The translations under genes were made by a program, and so were the position numbers. Below are positions 1 to 8,755 of a DNA stretch of 64,000 nt, one piece after another. This stretch comes from Ruegeria_C sp041537925. Its GTDB lineage: Bacteria; Pseudomonadota; Alphaproteobacteria; Rhodobacterales; Rhodobacteraceae. Where the stretch lies: NCBI RefSeq assembly GCF_041537925.1, contig NZ_JBGOSH010000018.1:22596-86595 (forward strand), written 5' to 3'. Below the pieces are notes generated by a model. The model did not search any database and was not told where the DNA came from. It saw nothing but the letters and a program-made list of their open reading frames with translations. Position 1 is the first letter of the stretch. The number at the start of each line of letters is the position of its first letter.

Positions 1-488
1 ATCTGACCGATCCCCGGCACTTCCAGCGGCACGCCCATGTCACCGGCAAAGGATGGCAGGTTGCGCACGGTAATTCGTTCGGCCTTGCCATTACGGCATT
101 CGGCGCGCACGCGAACCAACCCGCCGGGGGCCTCCAGCGTCATTTCCGTCACTGGCTCTGTCATGGGAATTATTCCGCTGTCCAGCAACACGGTTGAGAC
201 GCAGATCGAATTTGACCCTGACATGGGTGGCGTGTCCTCGGGCTCCATAATGATCCAACCCATCTGCGCCTCTGGATGTTTCGGCGGCACCAGCAGGTTC
301 ACATGGCGAAATACCCCACCGCGTGGTTCATTCAGGACGAAATTGCGCAGCGTCTCATCTTGCGCAATCCATGTGCGTTGGTCCCATAGGGTATCACCGG
401 GGGGCGGGGCCACGCCCCCGACGATGACATCACCCACTTCGCCTTCGGCGTGGCAGGATACGACGTGAACGGTCTTGGTGCTGCGCAT
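1..488 (-). CDS. Proline racemase / hydroxyproline epimerase family protein (partial, runs off window)
   Basis: The frame opens with ATG at 488 and runs off the left edge, giving 162 residues. The N-terminus has the family's opening around SCHAEGEVGDVIVGG (residues 11-25). The first active-site segment reads MSGSNSIC at about 89-96, so Ser90 stands where classical racemases and 4-hydroxyproline epimerases have the catalytic Cys of MCGHGT. The second catalytic residue lies beyond the window. The family isomerises or dehydrates proline or hydroxyproline in the cytoplasm. The start is one base after the stop of the flavin oxidoreductase gene, with AAGGA inside that gene's end, so the two form an operon, probably for a proline-type betaine or N-methylproline. 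The family call is firm; substrate and reaction are inferred. Confidence 0.8.
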   Translation of the reverse strand, partial: MRSTKTVHVVSCHAEGEVGDVIVGGVAPPPGDTLWDQRTWIAQDETLRNFVLNEPRGGVFRHVNLLVPPKHPEAQMGWIIMEPEDTPPMSGSNSICVSTVLLDSGIIPMTEPVTEMTLEAPGGLVRVRAECRNGKAERITVRNLPSFAGDMGVPLEVPGIGQ

Positions 489-489
489 G

Positions 490-2535
490 TCAGATGTCCT
501 TTACCAGGCGCAAGGCGTCATAAATGGCGGCATGGGTGTTTCGTGCCGACACGGCATCGCCGATACGAAACAACTGGAACAAGCCGTCCGGGTTGCGATC
601 GGTGTGTTGCTTGCCCCCGTCGAGAAGTGCGTGGTAATCAATAGCTCCGCCATTGGACGACATCGGCTTGAGATCGAAATACAAATCATCCAGCGGCAGC
701 GTGCCATAGTTCACCACAACCTGATCAACCTCGAGGTCATAGGTGTGATCGCTGTAATCCGTGCCGATTGTAGCGGTCAGTTTATTGCCGTTTCGTGCGA
801 CTTCCATCAGACGGCGCGTGACGGTAAATGTCACGTCCTTGTCCTGAAGCGATCGCATGTAAGGAACCAGGTTCATCGCCATCACGTCGGATGAAAAGGT
901 GCGGTCGGGCGTCATGATCTCGACCTGCGAGCCTGCGTTTGCCGCAATTTCGGCGGCCTGCAAGGCGGGGTGGTCGCCGCTTTCGTCATATATCAGTATC
1001 TTGTCTGCCGGTTTCGCGTCGCCTGAGATAATGTCCCACGAGGTGACCACATCGGGCTGCTCGCCATCCTGTTCAAAAAGTTCGGTGTTTGGCATACCAC
1101 CCGTGGCTACGATCACCACATCCGGGTTCAAGTCCAAGACATCCGATGCCTCGGCCCAAGTGTTGAAGTTGAAGGTCACGTCACGCGCGGCACACTGCGC
1201 CATGCGCCACTCGATGATGCCGATCATCTCGCGGCGGCGCGGTGATTGGGAAGTCAGCCGAACTTGCCCGCCGGGGTCGGTCGCAGCCTCGAATACGGTC
1301 ACGTCATGGCCGCGTTCGGCGGAGACGCGCGCGGCCTCCAGTCCCGCGGGTCCAGCCCCCACGATGACAACGTTCTTCTGCTCTTCCGCCTTTGCGATCT
1401 CGTGCGGCATGGTCAATTCGCGCCCAGTGGCCGCGTTGTGAATGCACAACGCCTCACCCGCCTGATAAATACGATCCAAACAATAGGTCGCCCCGACGCA
1501 GGGACGTATTTCATTCTCGCGGCCCTCGATAATCTTACGCACGATGTGCGGATCAGCCATGTGCGCTCGGGTCATTCCGACCATGTCGAGCAGCCCCACA
1601 TGCACCGCATGGCGTGCGGTTGCCACATCGGGGATCCGGGCCGCGTGAAAAGTTGGCATGCCCGTCGCCTTGCGCACTTCACCGGCAAAGTCGAGGTGTG
1701 GCGCGGATCTCATGCCTTGAATGGGGATCACGTCGGTCATCGCCGGGTCGGTGTGGATACGGCCCCGAATGACATTGAGGAAGTCAACTTGACCCGTCGC
1801 AGCAAGGCGTTTGGAAATTTCCAATCCTTCTTCGGGCGTGATGCCGCCCTTTTGTGCCTCATCCGCAGTATAGCGCAGGCCGACGATGAACTCAGGCCCG
1901 ACGCGCTTGCGGATAGCTTCAATGACATCCAGTGGGAAGCGCATCCGGTTTTCCATTGTGTCGGCCCCGTAAGGCCCAATCAGATCATTGGTCAATGGCG
2001 ACCAGAATTGATCGAGCAAGTGGCCGTATACCTGCAATTCGATGCCGTCCATGCCGCCTGCTTGCATCCGCTCTGCGGCGTCGGCAAAGTCGCTAATGAT
2101 CCGCTCAATGTCCCAGTCTTCGATCAACTTCGGAAACGCGTGATGCGCGGGTTCGCGGTGCTTGGACGAAGACACCGAAGGTAGCCAGTCACCCTTGTTC
2201 CAGTTCGTGCGGCGCCCCAGATGTGTTAGCTGGATCATGACGGCACAGCCGTGTTCATGCACCGCATCGGTCAGCTTCTGTATCCATGGAACAACCTCGT
2301 CCTTGTAAGCAAGGATGTTATTGAACACCGGCGGGCTGTCGCGGCTGACGGTAGCTGACCCTGCCGTCATCGCCAGCGCGACACCAGCCTTGGCACGTTC
2401 GGCGTGATAGGCGGCATAGCGTTCTTTGGGCATTCCATCTTGCGGGTAGGCCGGTTCGTGACTTGTGGTCATGATCCTATTACGCAATTTCAGGTGTTTG
2501 AGTTGAAAGGGCTGTAGCAGCGGATCGGCGGGCAT
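490..2535 (-). CDS. NADH:flavin oxidoreductase, N-methylproline/trimethylamine demethylase type
   Basis: This 681-residue protein has the three-part layout of trimethylamine dehydrogenase and 2,4-dienoyl-CoA reductase: an FMN TIM barrel (about 1-340), a short iron-sulfur segment, and an FAD/NAD-binding half with a dinucleotide motif VIVGAGPAGLEAA at about 390-402. The cluster segment has Cys346, Cys352 and Cys364, while the position of the TMADH second ligand (Cys348) is Ala349, so the canonical four-Cys set is incomplete. From memory this resembles the N-methylproline/stachydrine demethylase subfamily, but I cannot verify that. The start has AGAGGA upstream. It is co-transcribed with the racemase-family gene and divergent from a TetR gene. 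Oxidative N-demethylation is the likely role; the exact amine is not shown. Confidence 0.8.
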   Translation of the reverse strand: MPADPLLQPFQLKHLKLRNRIMTTSHEPAYPQDGMPKERYAAYHAERAKAGVALAMTAGSATVSRDSPPVFNNILAYKDEVVPWIQKLTDAVHEHGCAVMIQLTHLGRRTNWNKGDWLPSVSSSKHREPAHHAFPKLIEDWDIERIISDFADAAERMQAGGMDGIELQVYGHLLDQFWSPLTNDLIGPYGADTMENRMRFPLDVIEAIRKRVGPEFIVGLRYTADEAQKGGITPEEGLEISKRLAATGQVDFLNVIRGRIHTDPAMTDVIPIQGMRSAPHLDFAGEVRKATGMPTFHAARIPDVATARHAVHVGLLDMVGMTRAHMADPHIVRKIIEGRENEIRPCVGATYCLDRIYQAGEALCIHNAATGRELTMPHEIAKAEEQKNVVIVGAGPAGLEAARVSAERGHDVTVFEAATDPGGQVRLTSQSPRRREMIGIIEWRMAQCAARDVTFNFNTWAEASDVLDLNPDVVIVATGGMPNTELFEQDGEQPDVVTSWDIISGDAKPADKILIYDESGDHPALQAAEIAANAGSQVEIMTPDRTFSSDVMAMNLVPYMRSLQDKDVTFTVTRRLMEVARNGNKLTATIGTDYSDHTYDLEVDQVVVNYGTLPLDDLYFDLKPMSSNGGAIDYHALLDGGKQHTDRNPDGLFQLFRIGDAVSARNTHAAIYDALRLVKDI

Positions 2536-2562
2536 ACGGAATCCTCTTCGTGTCGAATCATT

Positions 2563-2580
2563 CCTGACATGGGTGTCAGG
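2563..2580. promoter_or_regulatory. TetR-type operator 1 (CCTGACA-N4-TGTCAGG)
   Basis: A perfect 7-bp inverted repeat with a 4-base spacer lies between the divergent demethylase and TetR genes. Its TGACA/TGTCA core is shared with a second site 33 bp away, about three helical turns. The likely ligand is the TetR regulator encoded at 2632. Confidence 0.6.
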
Positions 2581-2596
2581 TTGATATTTTCTCCAA

Positions 2597-2612
2597 TTGA
2601 CATACCTGTCAA
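2597..2612. promoter_or_regulatory. TetR-type operator 2 (TTGACA-N4-TGTCAA)
   Basis: A 6-bp inverted repeat with the same 4-base spacing and the same TGACA/TGTCA core as the site at 2563-2580. It lies 19 bases before the TetR start codon, so it probably mediates autoregulation. Confidence 0.6.
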
Positions 2613-2631
2613 GTTCTTTAACAAGGGCGAT

Positions 2632-3246
2632 ATGAATGATGCGTCTCCCTCACGAACACGGGCAAGCCGGGAGATTTGGCTGAATGCGGCCTACGATCTT
2701 TTTGTCGCCGAAGGGATCGAAGCGGTAAAAATCATGCCGCTTGCCAAAAAGCTGAACCTGACACGAACGGGGTTCTATTGGCATTTCAAAAACCTTGCTG
2801 AGCTTCATGACGCAATAATCGACATATGGCAGACCCGAAATACGGGCATAATTATTGAACGCTGCAAGACCCCTGCTCAGAGCCTCTGTGCAGCGCTTTT
2901 TAATCTGATTGATTGCTGGATCGACAATAACCTGTTTGATGCGCCACTCGATCTCGCGATCCGAAACTGGGCGCGCAGTGATGCCAGATTACAGGCGCTG
3001 ATCAAACAGTCAGACGATGATCGACTGGAAGCAGTCAAGGCGTTGTTTGAGCGGTTTGGCAGGACTGGTGAGGCCGCCCATTATCGCGCCCTGACCGTGA
3101 TCTTGACCCAAACGGGTTACTACTCGATGCATGTGTCAGAGCCTCGCCTGCAGCGCGCGATCGCGGGGTGCCATTATGCGGAAATATTTGCTGGAGAGGC
3201 ACCAAGTCAATTGGAAATGGATGCTTTTTTGGACCGTCATCGCTGA
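2632..3246 (+). CDS. TetR/AcrR family transcriptional regulator
   Basis: This 204-residue protein has a TetR N-terminal helix-turn-helix: the segment REIWLNAAYDLFVAEG is followed by KKLNLTRTGFYWHF (about 32-52). The C-terminal ligand domain is divergent, as usual in the family. I chose the ATG at 2632 (MNDASPSR) over an upstream in-frame ATG at 2569, because the longer form would run through both operator palindromes and AAGGG precedes the later start. It is divergent from the demethylase/racemase operon and is probably its repressor, responding to the substrate or an intermediate. Confidence 0.82.
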   Translation: MNDASPSRTRASREIWLNAAYDLFVAEGIEAVKIMPLAKKLNLTRTGFYWHFKNLAELHDAIIDIWQTRNTGIIIERCKTPAQSLCAALFNLIDCWIDNNLFDAPLDLAIRNWARSDARLQALIKQSDDDRLEAVKALFERFGRTGEAAHYRALTVILTQTGYYSMHVSEPRLQRAIAGCHYAEIFAGEAPSQLEMDAFLDRHR

Positions 3247-3291
3247 ACAACCTCGCTAGTTCTATCGCAATTGGGGGTCCAACGCCTGTCC

Positions 3292-3624
3292 TCAGGATCC
3301 GTATTTGCGGTCGAACCCGACTGATGACGGAATCGTATCATAAGGGGTTTTTCGGTGCCTTTTCAGGATTTCGAGCACTGTGTTCTTGTTGATTCCGAGA
3401 TCCCGGGTAATCCAGCGATATGATCGGCCGTCTGTCACGGCCTGAATGACCTTCGGAGCGAGCTTGTCGGACTTTGGACGCTGTCCTGGTTGGCGGCCCA
3501 ATTTCTTACCCCTGGCGCGGGCGGCGGCAAGTCCGGATTTGACACGCTCACTGAGCAGGTCGCGCTCAAACTGGGCGATCCCGGCCAGCACCCTACAGAT
3601 GGCCAAGGTCCGCTTCGAGCCCAT
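3292..3624 (-). pseudogene. Serine recombinase (Tn3-type resolvase) C-terminal remnant
   Basis: About 110 codons match the end of a resolvase/invertase: the long E-helix region (IAQFERDLLSERVKSGLAAA), a linker rich in Lys/Arg/Gly, then a helix-turn-helix (WITRDLGINKNTVLEILKRH). The N-terminal catalytic domain with the active Ser is absent, and normal members have about 180-200 residues. It is best read as debris of a Tn3-family element; a piece of a Tn3 transposase lies at 11068-11493. Confidence 0.75.
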
Positions 3625-3672
3625 ATTTCCAGATGATGCGTGTTCTATGAACGGCAGAGAAACAGCTTAGAA

Positions 3673-4551
3673 TCAATTTTTGAGCAACAACATGACCTGG
3701 TCCGTTTCAGATCTCCGTCGCGACGCGTGAGGCACTTGGACAATTAGTGAATTATCTGTGCTGCAGGATGTGCTGTGCATAGCGGTCAGCGACCCGGACG
3801 AAAGCGCATCTTCGATCAGACACAAGTGCCCCATTAGCACGCCCGCTCCAGCCTTGGCTTCTTCAACGGCCAGGCTATAAAGCGAAAACTGCGGGCCGCT
3901 TTGGCTGTTTCGAATTTGAACGCCAGAGTTCTTTGACCACATGGACCAGTCGTGTGCCCATGTCTGGTCGTGCAGGAATGATATGCCCTCAAAGTCCCGA
4001 TCTACCTGAATACGCTTCAGTAGCGAGGGCGCGCAGACGGGGGCAATCTCGTCCCGGCAAATGCAGATTTGGTTCGCAGAGCCATCCGGTATCGCAAAGA
4101 AGATCGACAGATCGAACAGTTCGCGCGACAGGTTTGGCGGGTTTTCCATCGCGGTGACCGAGAAGTTGATTTGCGGGAAATGCTCTCTGATATTACGAAG
4201 GCGTTTGGGCAGCCAAAGCTGAGCAATCGACGGCAAGGCTGCGATATGAAAATCGGCATTCGGTTTGAGGTTGCGCAGGGTGTGGGTGGCGTTCGACAGG
4301 GCATCGAACGCCGCGGTGAAGTCCGCCAAAAGAGCTTGCCCACCTTGGGTCAACTCAACCCCTTGGGCATTCCTTCGAAAAAGCAGCGTATCCGCCCAGC
4401 TCTCTAACGTTTTGATGTGCTGGGAAATTGCCCCCGGCGTAACGTTCAACTCTTCCGCAGCCCCGACAAAGCTGACGTGACGGGCCGCCGCTTCGAAGGC
4501 GCGCATGGCGTTCAGTGGTGGTCCTATGGGGCGTTTCGGGGCGACACTCAT
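3673..4551 (-). CDS. LysR family regulator, GcvA-like
   Basis: A complete 292-residue LysR-type regulator. The winged HTH occupies about 12-70 (MRAFEAAARHVSFVGAAEEL, then TPGAISQHIKTLE), and the substrate-binding domain follows from about 95. The PPLNAMRAFEAAARHVSF opening is typical of the GcvA/AmpR-like subgroup common in Rhodobacterales. It is transcribed divergently from the SHMT-like gene, with a 96-base gap, and is therefore its likely regulator. I saw no clear T-N11-A box that I would assert. Confidence 0.85.
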   Translation of the reverse strand: MSVAPKRPIGPPLNAMRAFEAAARHVSFVGAAEELNVTPGAISQHIKTLESWADTLLFRRNAQGVELTQGGQALLADFTAAFDALSNATHTLRNLKPNADFHIAALPSIAQLWLPKRLRNIREHFPQINFSVTAMENPPNLSRELFDLSIFFAIPDGSANQICICRDEIAPVCAPSLLKRIQVDRDFEGISFLHDQTWAHDWSMWSKNSGVQIRNSQSGPQFSLYSLAVEEAKAGAGVLMGHLCLIEDALSSGSLTAMHSTSCSTDNSLIVQVPHASRRRSETDQVMLLLKN

Positions 4552-4647
4552 TTCATAGCCTTAGTTTTTCTACGGCAAGAAATAGCAAATCTGCTTTGCA
4601 CTGTCACTGACCAGCCTGCAAGATTGGGGCGAAGATGGAGGAAAAAA

Positions 4648-5955
4648 GTGACCCTTGCACAAAGAAACTGGGTGCCCGGCACCAGCGAAACACTGGTTCA
4701 GGACATCGCGTCTAAAGCCGCGTCCACATCGTCCGAAAACCTTCTTGCCCGAATCGAGCAACTTGCTGAGCAGAACCGCCTGATCCATGAGGAAGAGTGC
4801 TTCAACCTTAACCCTGCAACCAATGTGATGAATCCAAAAGCCGAAGCGCTCTTGGCATCGGGCATCGGTTCACGTCCGTCATTGGGCTACCCCGGTGATA
4901 AGTATGAAATGGGGTTGGAAGCGATTGAAGAGATCGAAGTTATCGCTGCGCAGCTTTGTGCTGAAGTCTTTGACGCCCAATTTGCAGAGGTACGGGTCCC
5001 ATCCGGGGCGATTGCCAATCTCTACGGGTTTTTGGCGACCTGCAAAACCGGTGACACAATCATCGCGCCGCCGGCTTCCATTGGCGGGCATGTGACCCAC
5101 CATTTGGCGGGTTGTGCTGGTCTCTACGGTCTGCGAACCATCGAGGCCCCCGTTAACGCCGATGGCTATACTGTCGATTTAGATCAGTTGCGGGCGTTAG
5201 CGTGGTCACAAGGCCCCAAGCTGATAACCATCGGAGGCAGTCTGAACCTGTTCGAACACCCGGTGGCCGAGGTGCGCGCAATTGCCGATGAGGTTGGGGC
5301 GAAGGTCATGTTTGACGCGGCTCATCAATGCGGGATTATTGCAGGCCGAGCGTGGTCGAATCCTTTGACCGAGGGCGCACATTTCATGACGATGAGCACT
5401 TACAAAAGCCTCGGCGGCCCGGCGGGAGGGTTAATCGTTTCGAACGATGCCGAGATTGCTCAGGCCCTTGATGCCATTGCGTTCCCCGGTATGACAGCAA
5501 ATTTCGATGCAGCAAAAACGGCTGCTTTGGCCGTCACCATGCTGGATTGGAAGGGTTTTGGCCAAGCCTATGCAAAGGAAATGATCGCTATGTCGCAAGC
5601 ATTGGCAGCGGCGCTGGATGCGCAGGGGGTTCCTGTCTTTGCCGGCGCGAATGGGTTCACCAACTCCCACCAGTTCGCCGTTCTGGCTGAGCCCTTCGGC
5701 GGCGGTCAAACAGCGTCGATTCTGCTACGTAAGAAGGGGTTCCTGGCGTGTGGCATTGGCCTGCCCGTTTCTGCGGTTGACGGGGACATGAATGGCTTAC
5801 GGATTGGCACCCCTGAATTGGTTCGCTGGGGCCTCACATCCCGCGATGCAGACCGTTTGGCGCAGCTGATCAGGCGCGGCCTAAGCGGCGAGACAATTGC
5901 AGGGGAAGTCTCATCCTGGCGCAAGGATTTCTCAAAGTTACACTTCGTGCATTGA
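4648..5955 (+). CDS. SHMT-like PLP-dependent fold-type I enzyme
   Basis: This 435-residue protein resembles serine hydroxymethyltransferase. It has an N-terminal region with NRLIHEEECFNLNPATNVMNP (about 43-64), an aspartate/histidine pair MFDAAH (Asp223, His226) for the PLP ring, and STYKSLGGPAGG with the probable Schiff-base Lys253. The start is GTG at 4648, set by a strong GGAGG six bases upstream; a longer frame from 4417 overlaps the divergent LysR gene. Sequence differences from housekeeping GlyA (for example MSTYKSL for the usual TTHKTL) point to a side reaction such as 2-methylserine, threonine or hydroxyaspartate chemistry. The fold is secure; the substrate is unknown. Confidence 0.78.
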   Translation: MTLAQRNWVPGTSETLVQDIASKAASTSSENLLARIEQLAEQNRLIHEEECFNLNPATNVMNPKAEALLASGIGSRPSLGYPGDKYEMGLEAIEEIEVIAAQLCAEVFDAQFAEVRVPSGAIANLYGFLATCKTGDTIIAPPASIGGHVTHHLAGCAGLYGLRTIEAPVNADGYTVDLDQLRALAWSQGPKLITIGGSLNLFEHPVAEVRAIADEVGAKVMFDAAHQCGIIAGRAWSNPLTEGAHFMTMSTYKSLGGPAGGLIVSNDAEIAQALDAIAFPGMTANFDAAKTAALAVTMLDWKGFGQAYAKEMIAMSQALAAALDAQGVPVFAGANGFTNSHQFAVLAEPFGGGQTASILLRKKGFLACGIGLPVSAVDGDMNGLRIGTPELVRWGLTSRDADRLAQLIRRGLSGETIAGEVSSWRKDFSKLHFVH

Positions 5956-6247
5956 CGAGTAATGCGGTCACTGGCTTTCTCGAAGCAAATGGCCGCTTTG
6001 CCCTGTGTGGATGGCTCCCTTTTTGCAAGCCCTTTTTCGGTGATTGGTTTTGTCAGAAGCAGTCTTGTGTTCGGCCTATTGGCGCGACGCACATGGCCGC
6101 TGGCCCTGATAGTTTCCACCAACCAAGTCCCATTCCGCACATCGAACAGCAAGCGTTCTGGACAAAGCGTGGGGCGTCTTGGTTTTTGGGCTGACAAAGT
6201 TCCATCACGTCATTGGTCTTGCAAACTCCTGTTGTAGGTTCCTGTGT

Positions 6248-6420
6248 TTAGACGGTTCTCACTTTGTAGGGTTCATTCCGGGTCAGTACAGCCCCGATCA
6301 TGCGGGCGGATTTGTTGGCCATAGCAACAACCGCCACTCTACTTGGCTTAACCTCCTGCGTGTCCGCTTCGGAGCCGTAGCGTGAAAGATCGCGAATTAG
6401 CTTGCGGTGCTATCCCCGGA
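6248..6420 (-). pseudogene. IS110-type transposase C-terminal remnant
   Basis: Reading the minus strand, about 55 codons end in TAA at 6250-6248. They carry AVVAMANKSARMIGAVLTRNE, the conserved tail of IS110/IS1111 transposases. The DEDD catalytic region is missing. The stretch from 5956 to 6247 between the SHMT-like gene and this remnant holds no gene I can support. Confidence 0.65.
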
Positions 6421-6448
6421 AATTGTCAGCCTGTAGACCGGAAATATA

Positions 6449-7165
6449 GTGCTTGAGCACGGAGAAACTAGCGCGGCGAGGAAAGACCCGGTTATCGACC
6501 CCAAGGCCGTCGTCCTGCATTTGAGGGTGATCCATTTCTCGCTGCTCGTAGCGTGCGTGGGACCCTATATCCTCGTGACTGCGGGAGGGCTTGAAGAAAT
6601 CAACCCCGGTCGGTCGCAGCTTGCCGAAATCGTCGCTGTGATAGAGCGATGGCAGCCGGGGTGGGTAGAGAACGCAGCCCGGGGTAAGCGTAATCAGTCG
6701 ACGACACTCGAAATGCCGTCCAATCACGCCGCTGGCCCGATCCGTCTGAGTATAGGCCAGCCCTGGACACTCCTACCGCTCCAACAGGGAGTGCTCGATC
6801 TGGCCAATCCGGGCGCACAGATCGGCCCGTTGGACCCCAATGGACCACTCTGGTCTGCACTGGCAGAGCCTAAGCGCCGCGATATGCAGCTCTTGCCTGT
6901 GCCAAGGACCGAGTTTGTCTCTGACGTTTTTCCGCTCAATCTGCCCGCACCACAGACGCTAAAGGATTTCGAAAGCTACTGGAACGCGCTTGGGCGGATC
7001 AAGCTGACACTGACCGAAGCGAGTTGGATATTTCCAGACACCATGGGTCCGAAGTCTGGCGAACTTGGCACGCTGCCCTTTGCCCAGACGCAAGGCGCAA
7101 ATGGCATAACCGTCTTCATGCGGCTGGAGCCGATCGCGGATGCGCAGCAAGAAGTTTTGAGGTAA
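6449..7165 (+). CDS. Unrecognised open reading frame, possibly a gene fragment
   Basis: A 238-codon frame. Its first third overlaps IS debris and reads poorly, but the part after about 6740 reads like a real soluble protein, rich in Pro, Leu and acidic residues (for example FPLNLPAPQTLKDFESYW, then GELGTLPFAQTQGANGITVF). I recognise no family. It stops where an IS5-type terminal sequence begins (about 7162), so it may be a 3'-truncated host gene fused to IS sequence. A start near 6720 is possible. Treat as doubtful. Confidence 0.3.
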   Translation: MLEHGETSAARKDPVIDPKAVVLHLRVIHFSLLVACVGPYILVTAGGLEEINPGRSQLAEIVAVIERWQPGWVENAARGKRNQSTTLEMPSNHAAGPIRLSIGQPWTLLPLQQGVLDLANPGAQIGPLDPNGPLWSALAEPKRRDMQLLPVPRTEFVSDVFPLNLPAPQTLKDFESYWNALGRIKLTLTEASWIFPDTMGPKSGELGTLPFAQTQGANGITVFMRLEPIADAQQEVLR

Positions 7166-7203
7166 AGGGTAAATCCACCTTAATCCTGATCCATGCAACA
7201 CAG
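7162..7203. mobile_element. IS5-type right-end remnant
   Basis: About 42 bases closely match the right end of the IS5-type element at 28009-29081, including the terminal CTGATCCATGCAACACA. No transposase accompanies it. Confidence 0.6.
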
Positions 7204-7239
7204 TCGGTTGCGGACAAATTTTAGAAAAGTCTGGTTTAA

Positions 7240-7539
7240 TTCACACCGGAGCTGAAGCAAATTCGCACGCTGCGTGGTCCCAAGTACGGGTTCGTCGGCC
7301 CGCGCTACATGGATGTGGGCACTGACGGACTTCTCGTCGTCGCGGATCAGGATGCGCATCGCATCGCGAAGATCGAACCCCTTGGCGGCGAAGCCTTAGG
7401 CGTGATCGGAACGGGCTTGCCAGGCAAAGGCCCAAACCTTTTTGATGATCCCGAAGGGGTCGCGATCCGTGGCGCAGAATACTTCTTCGCAGACAGCGAC
7501 AACAACCGGATCGTAAGATACGTTGTGGCAATCTACTAG
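7240..7539 (+). pseudogene. NHL-repeat protein, C-terminal fragment
   Basis: About 99 codons follow an in-frame TAA. They encode beta-propeller blades of NHL type: RYMDVGTDGLLVVADQDAHRI and PEGVAIRGAEYFFADSDNNRIV. The upstream blades are missing and IS5-end sequence abuts the 5' side, so this is the tail of a gene cut by an insertion event. Secreted or surface NHL proteins are usually several times longer. Confidence 0.65.
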
Positions 7540-7717
7540 GCCAGGGGCAGCGACGGAGGTTCTGATAAAGTGGGCGCCCCCGATTAATCTAAAACCGCAT
7601 GGCCGACACCAGCTTCTGCTACCCGAAGAATCGTCGGCATTGGCACCGTAAACTTAACTGGCACAGGCTAGCGAGTTGGTTTTGTCGCAAACCTGCACTC
7701 AACCACAGTGTATCCCT

Positions 7718-8545
7718 TTATTGCTGAATATCTACAGGCCACCGTGATTTGATTGAATATTCAACCGGCAATGAAATCAATGTGTCATGTTTGGCGATGG
7801 CATCAATGTGCTGATTGCGCTGTGCATTCTCGCCATGGACAGCGCTCTTCGGAGGTGGGATAACGATCTCCATTTCAGGCCCAAACCTCTCCACCAGACA
7901 GTCTACCACGCCCTGGCCGTCATACGCACCATCCGCCAGAAACAGGCTCACGCCGGCATCAACAACAGTCATCAAATCTGGCAGCGCCGTTTCATCGCCC
8001 ACATGCTCAGTGGCCAGCTCGGAAGCGGCGATATCGCCGGTTTCCGGATCAAGGGGGATATGGAGCTTGCGCCATGTCTTGCGGGCCTTCCTGACGCCGT
8101 GCTTTTCTTCATGCCAGCCGTCGTCGCCACGCACTTTCAGACCCGTGCAGTCCACAATGAGGGTGATTGGCTGACCTGCAGTTCGCCGACTTTGCGTGAT
8201 CCTCAGCCCTTTGCCGCGTCGCGACGGGGTCGAGAAATCCGACACCGCAAGATCCATACCCATCAACCTGGCAATCGACCGCATGAAACCCTGTGCTTGC
8301 CAGAGCGGAAGTCGAAACACGACCCTCAGGGTGAGGCAAATCTCGATTGCCAGATCAGAGTAACGCGCCTGGCCACCGCGTGTCTTGCGACGTGGTGACC
8401 TCCAGTTCTGCATCCGCTCATCAGAAACCCAGATCTTCACATCGCCCCGCTGCCGGAGGCTTTCGTTGTATTCCGAACAGTTCGTTACCCGGTACTTTGC
8501 CTTGGGAAACTTGTCGCGACGGGCATCATTGAATTTGTATGGCAT
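7718..8545 (-). pseudogene. IS5-family transposase, C-terminally truncated (copy 1)
   Basis: The frame encodes MPYKFNDARRDKFPKAKYRV and the DDE-type core, with DCTGLKV for the first catalytic Asp region and LADGAYDGQG for the second. It is closely related to copy 2 at 28072-29031. Similarity stops near 7793 and the last 60-70 residues, including the final catalytic Glu region, are replaced by unrelated sequence. The element is therefore inactive. The right end is missing, and I could not place the left end with confidence (about 8600). Confidence 0.8.
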
Positions 8546-8755
8546 CCACGACATCTCACAGAAAGGAAAGTGCAAGAGCTAATCCGGGAAGACGATCCGT
8601 GCAACAAGGTCCACCGATATCAATCTTCTGACCGATCTTGGCCTTGCAAGTCGGCAAAGTATTTTTCACGCGCAATGCATCTGTTTTGTTTCGGCGCCCG
8701 ATTTATGGGGTGAAGCACTCAATCGAGGCTTCGTATTATTGCTAGGAGATTAGAA

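Noticed and set aside
37..894. Plus-strand open frames of 143 and 139 codons at the left edge
   Set aside because: They lie antisense to the racemase-family and flavin oxidoreductase genes and have no protein-like composition.
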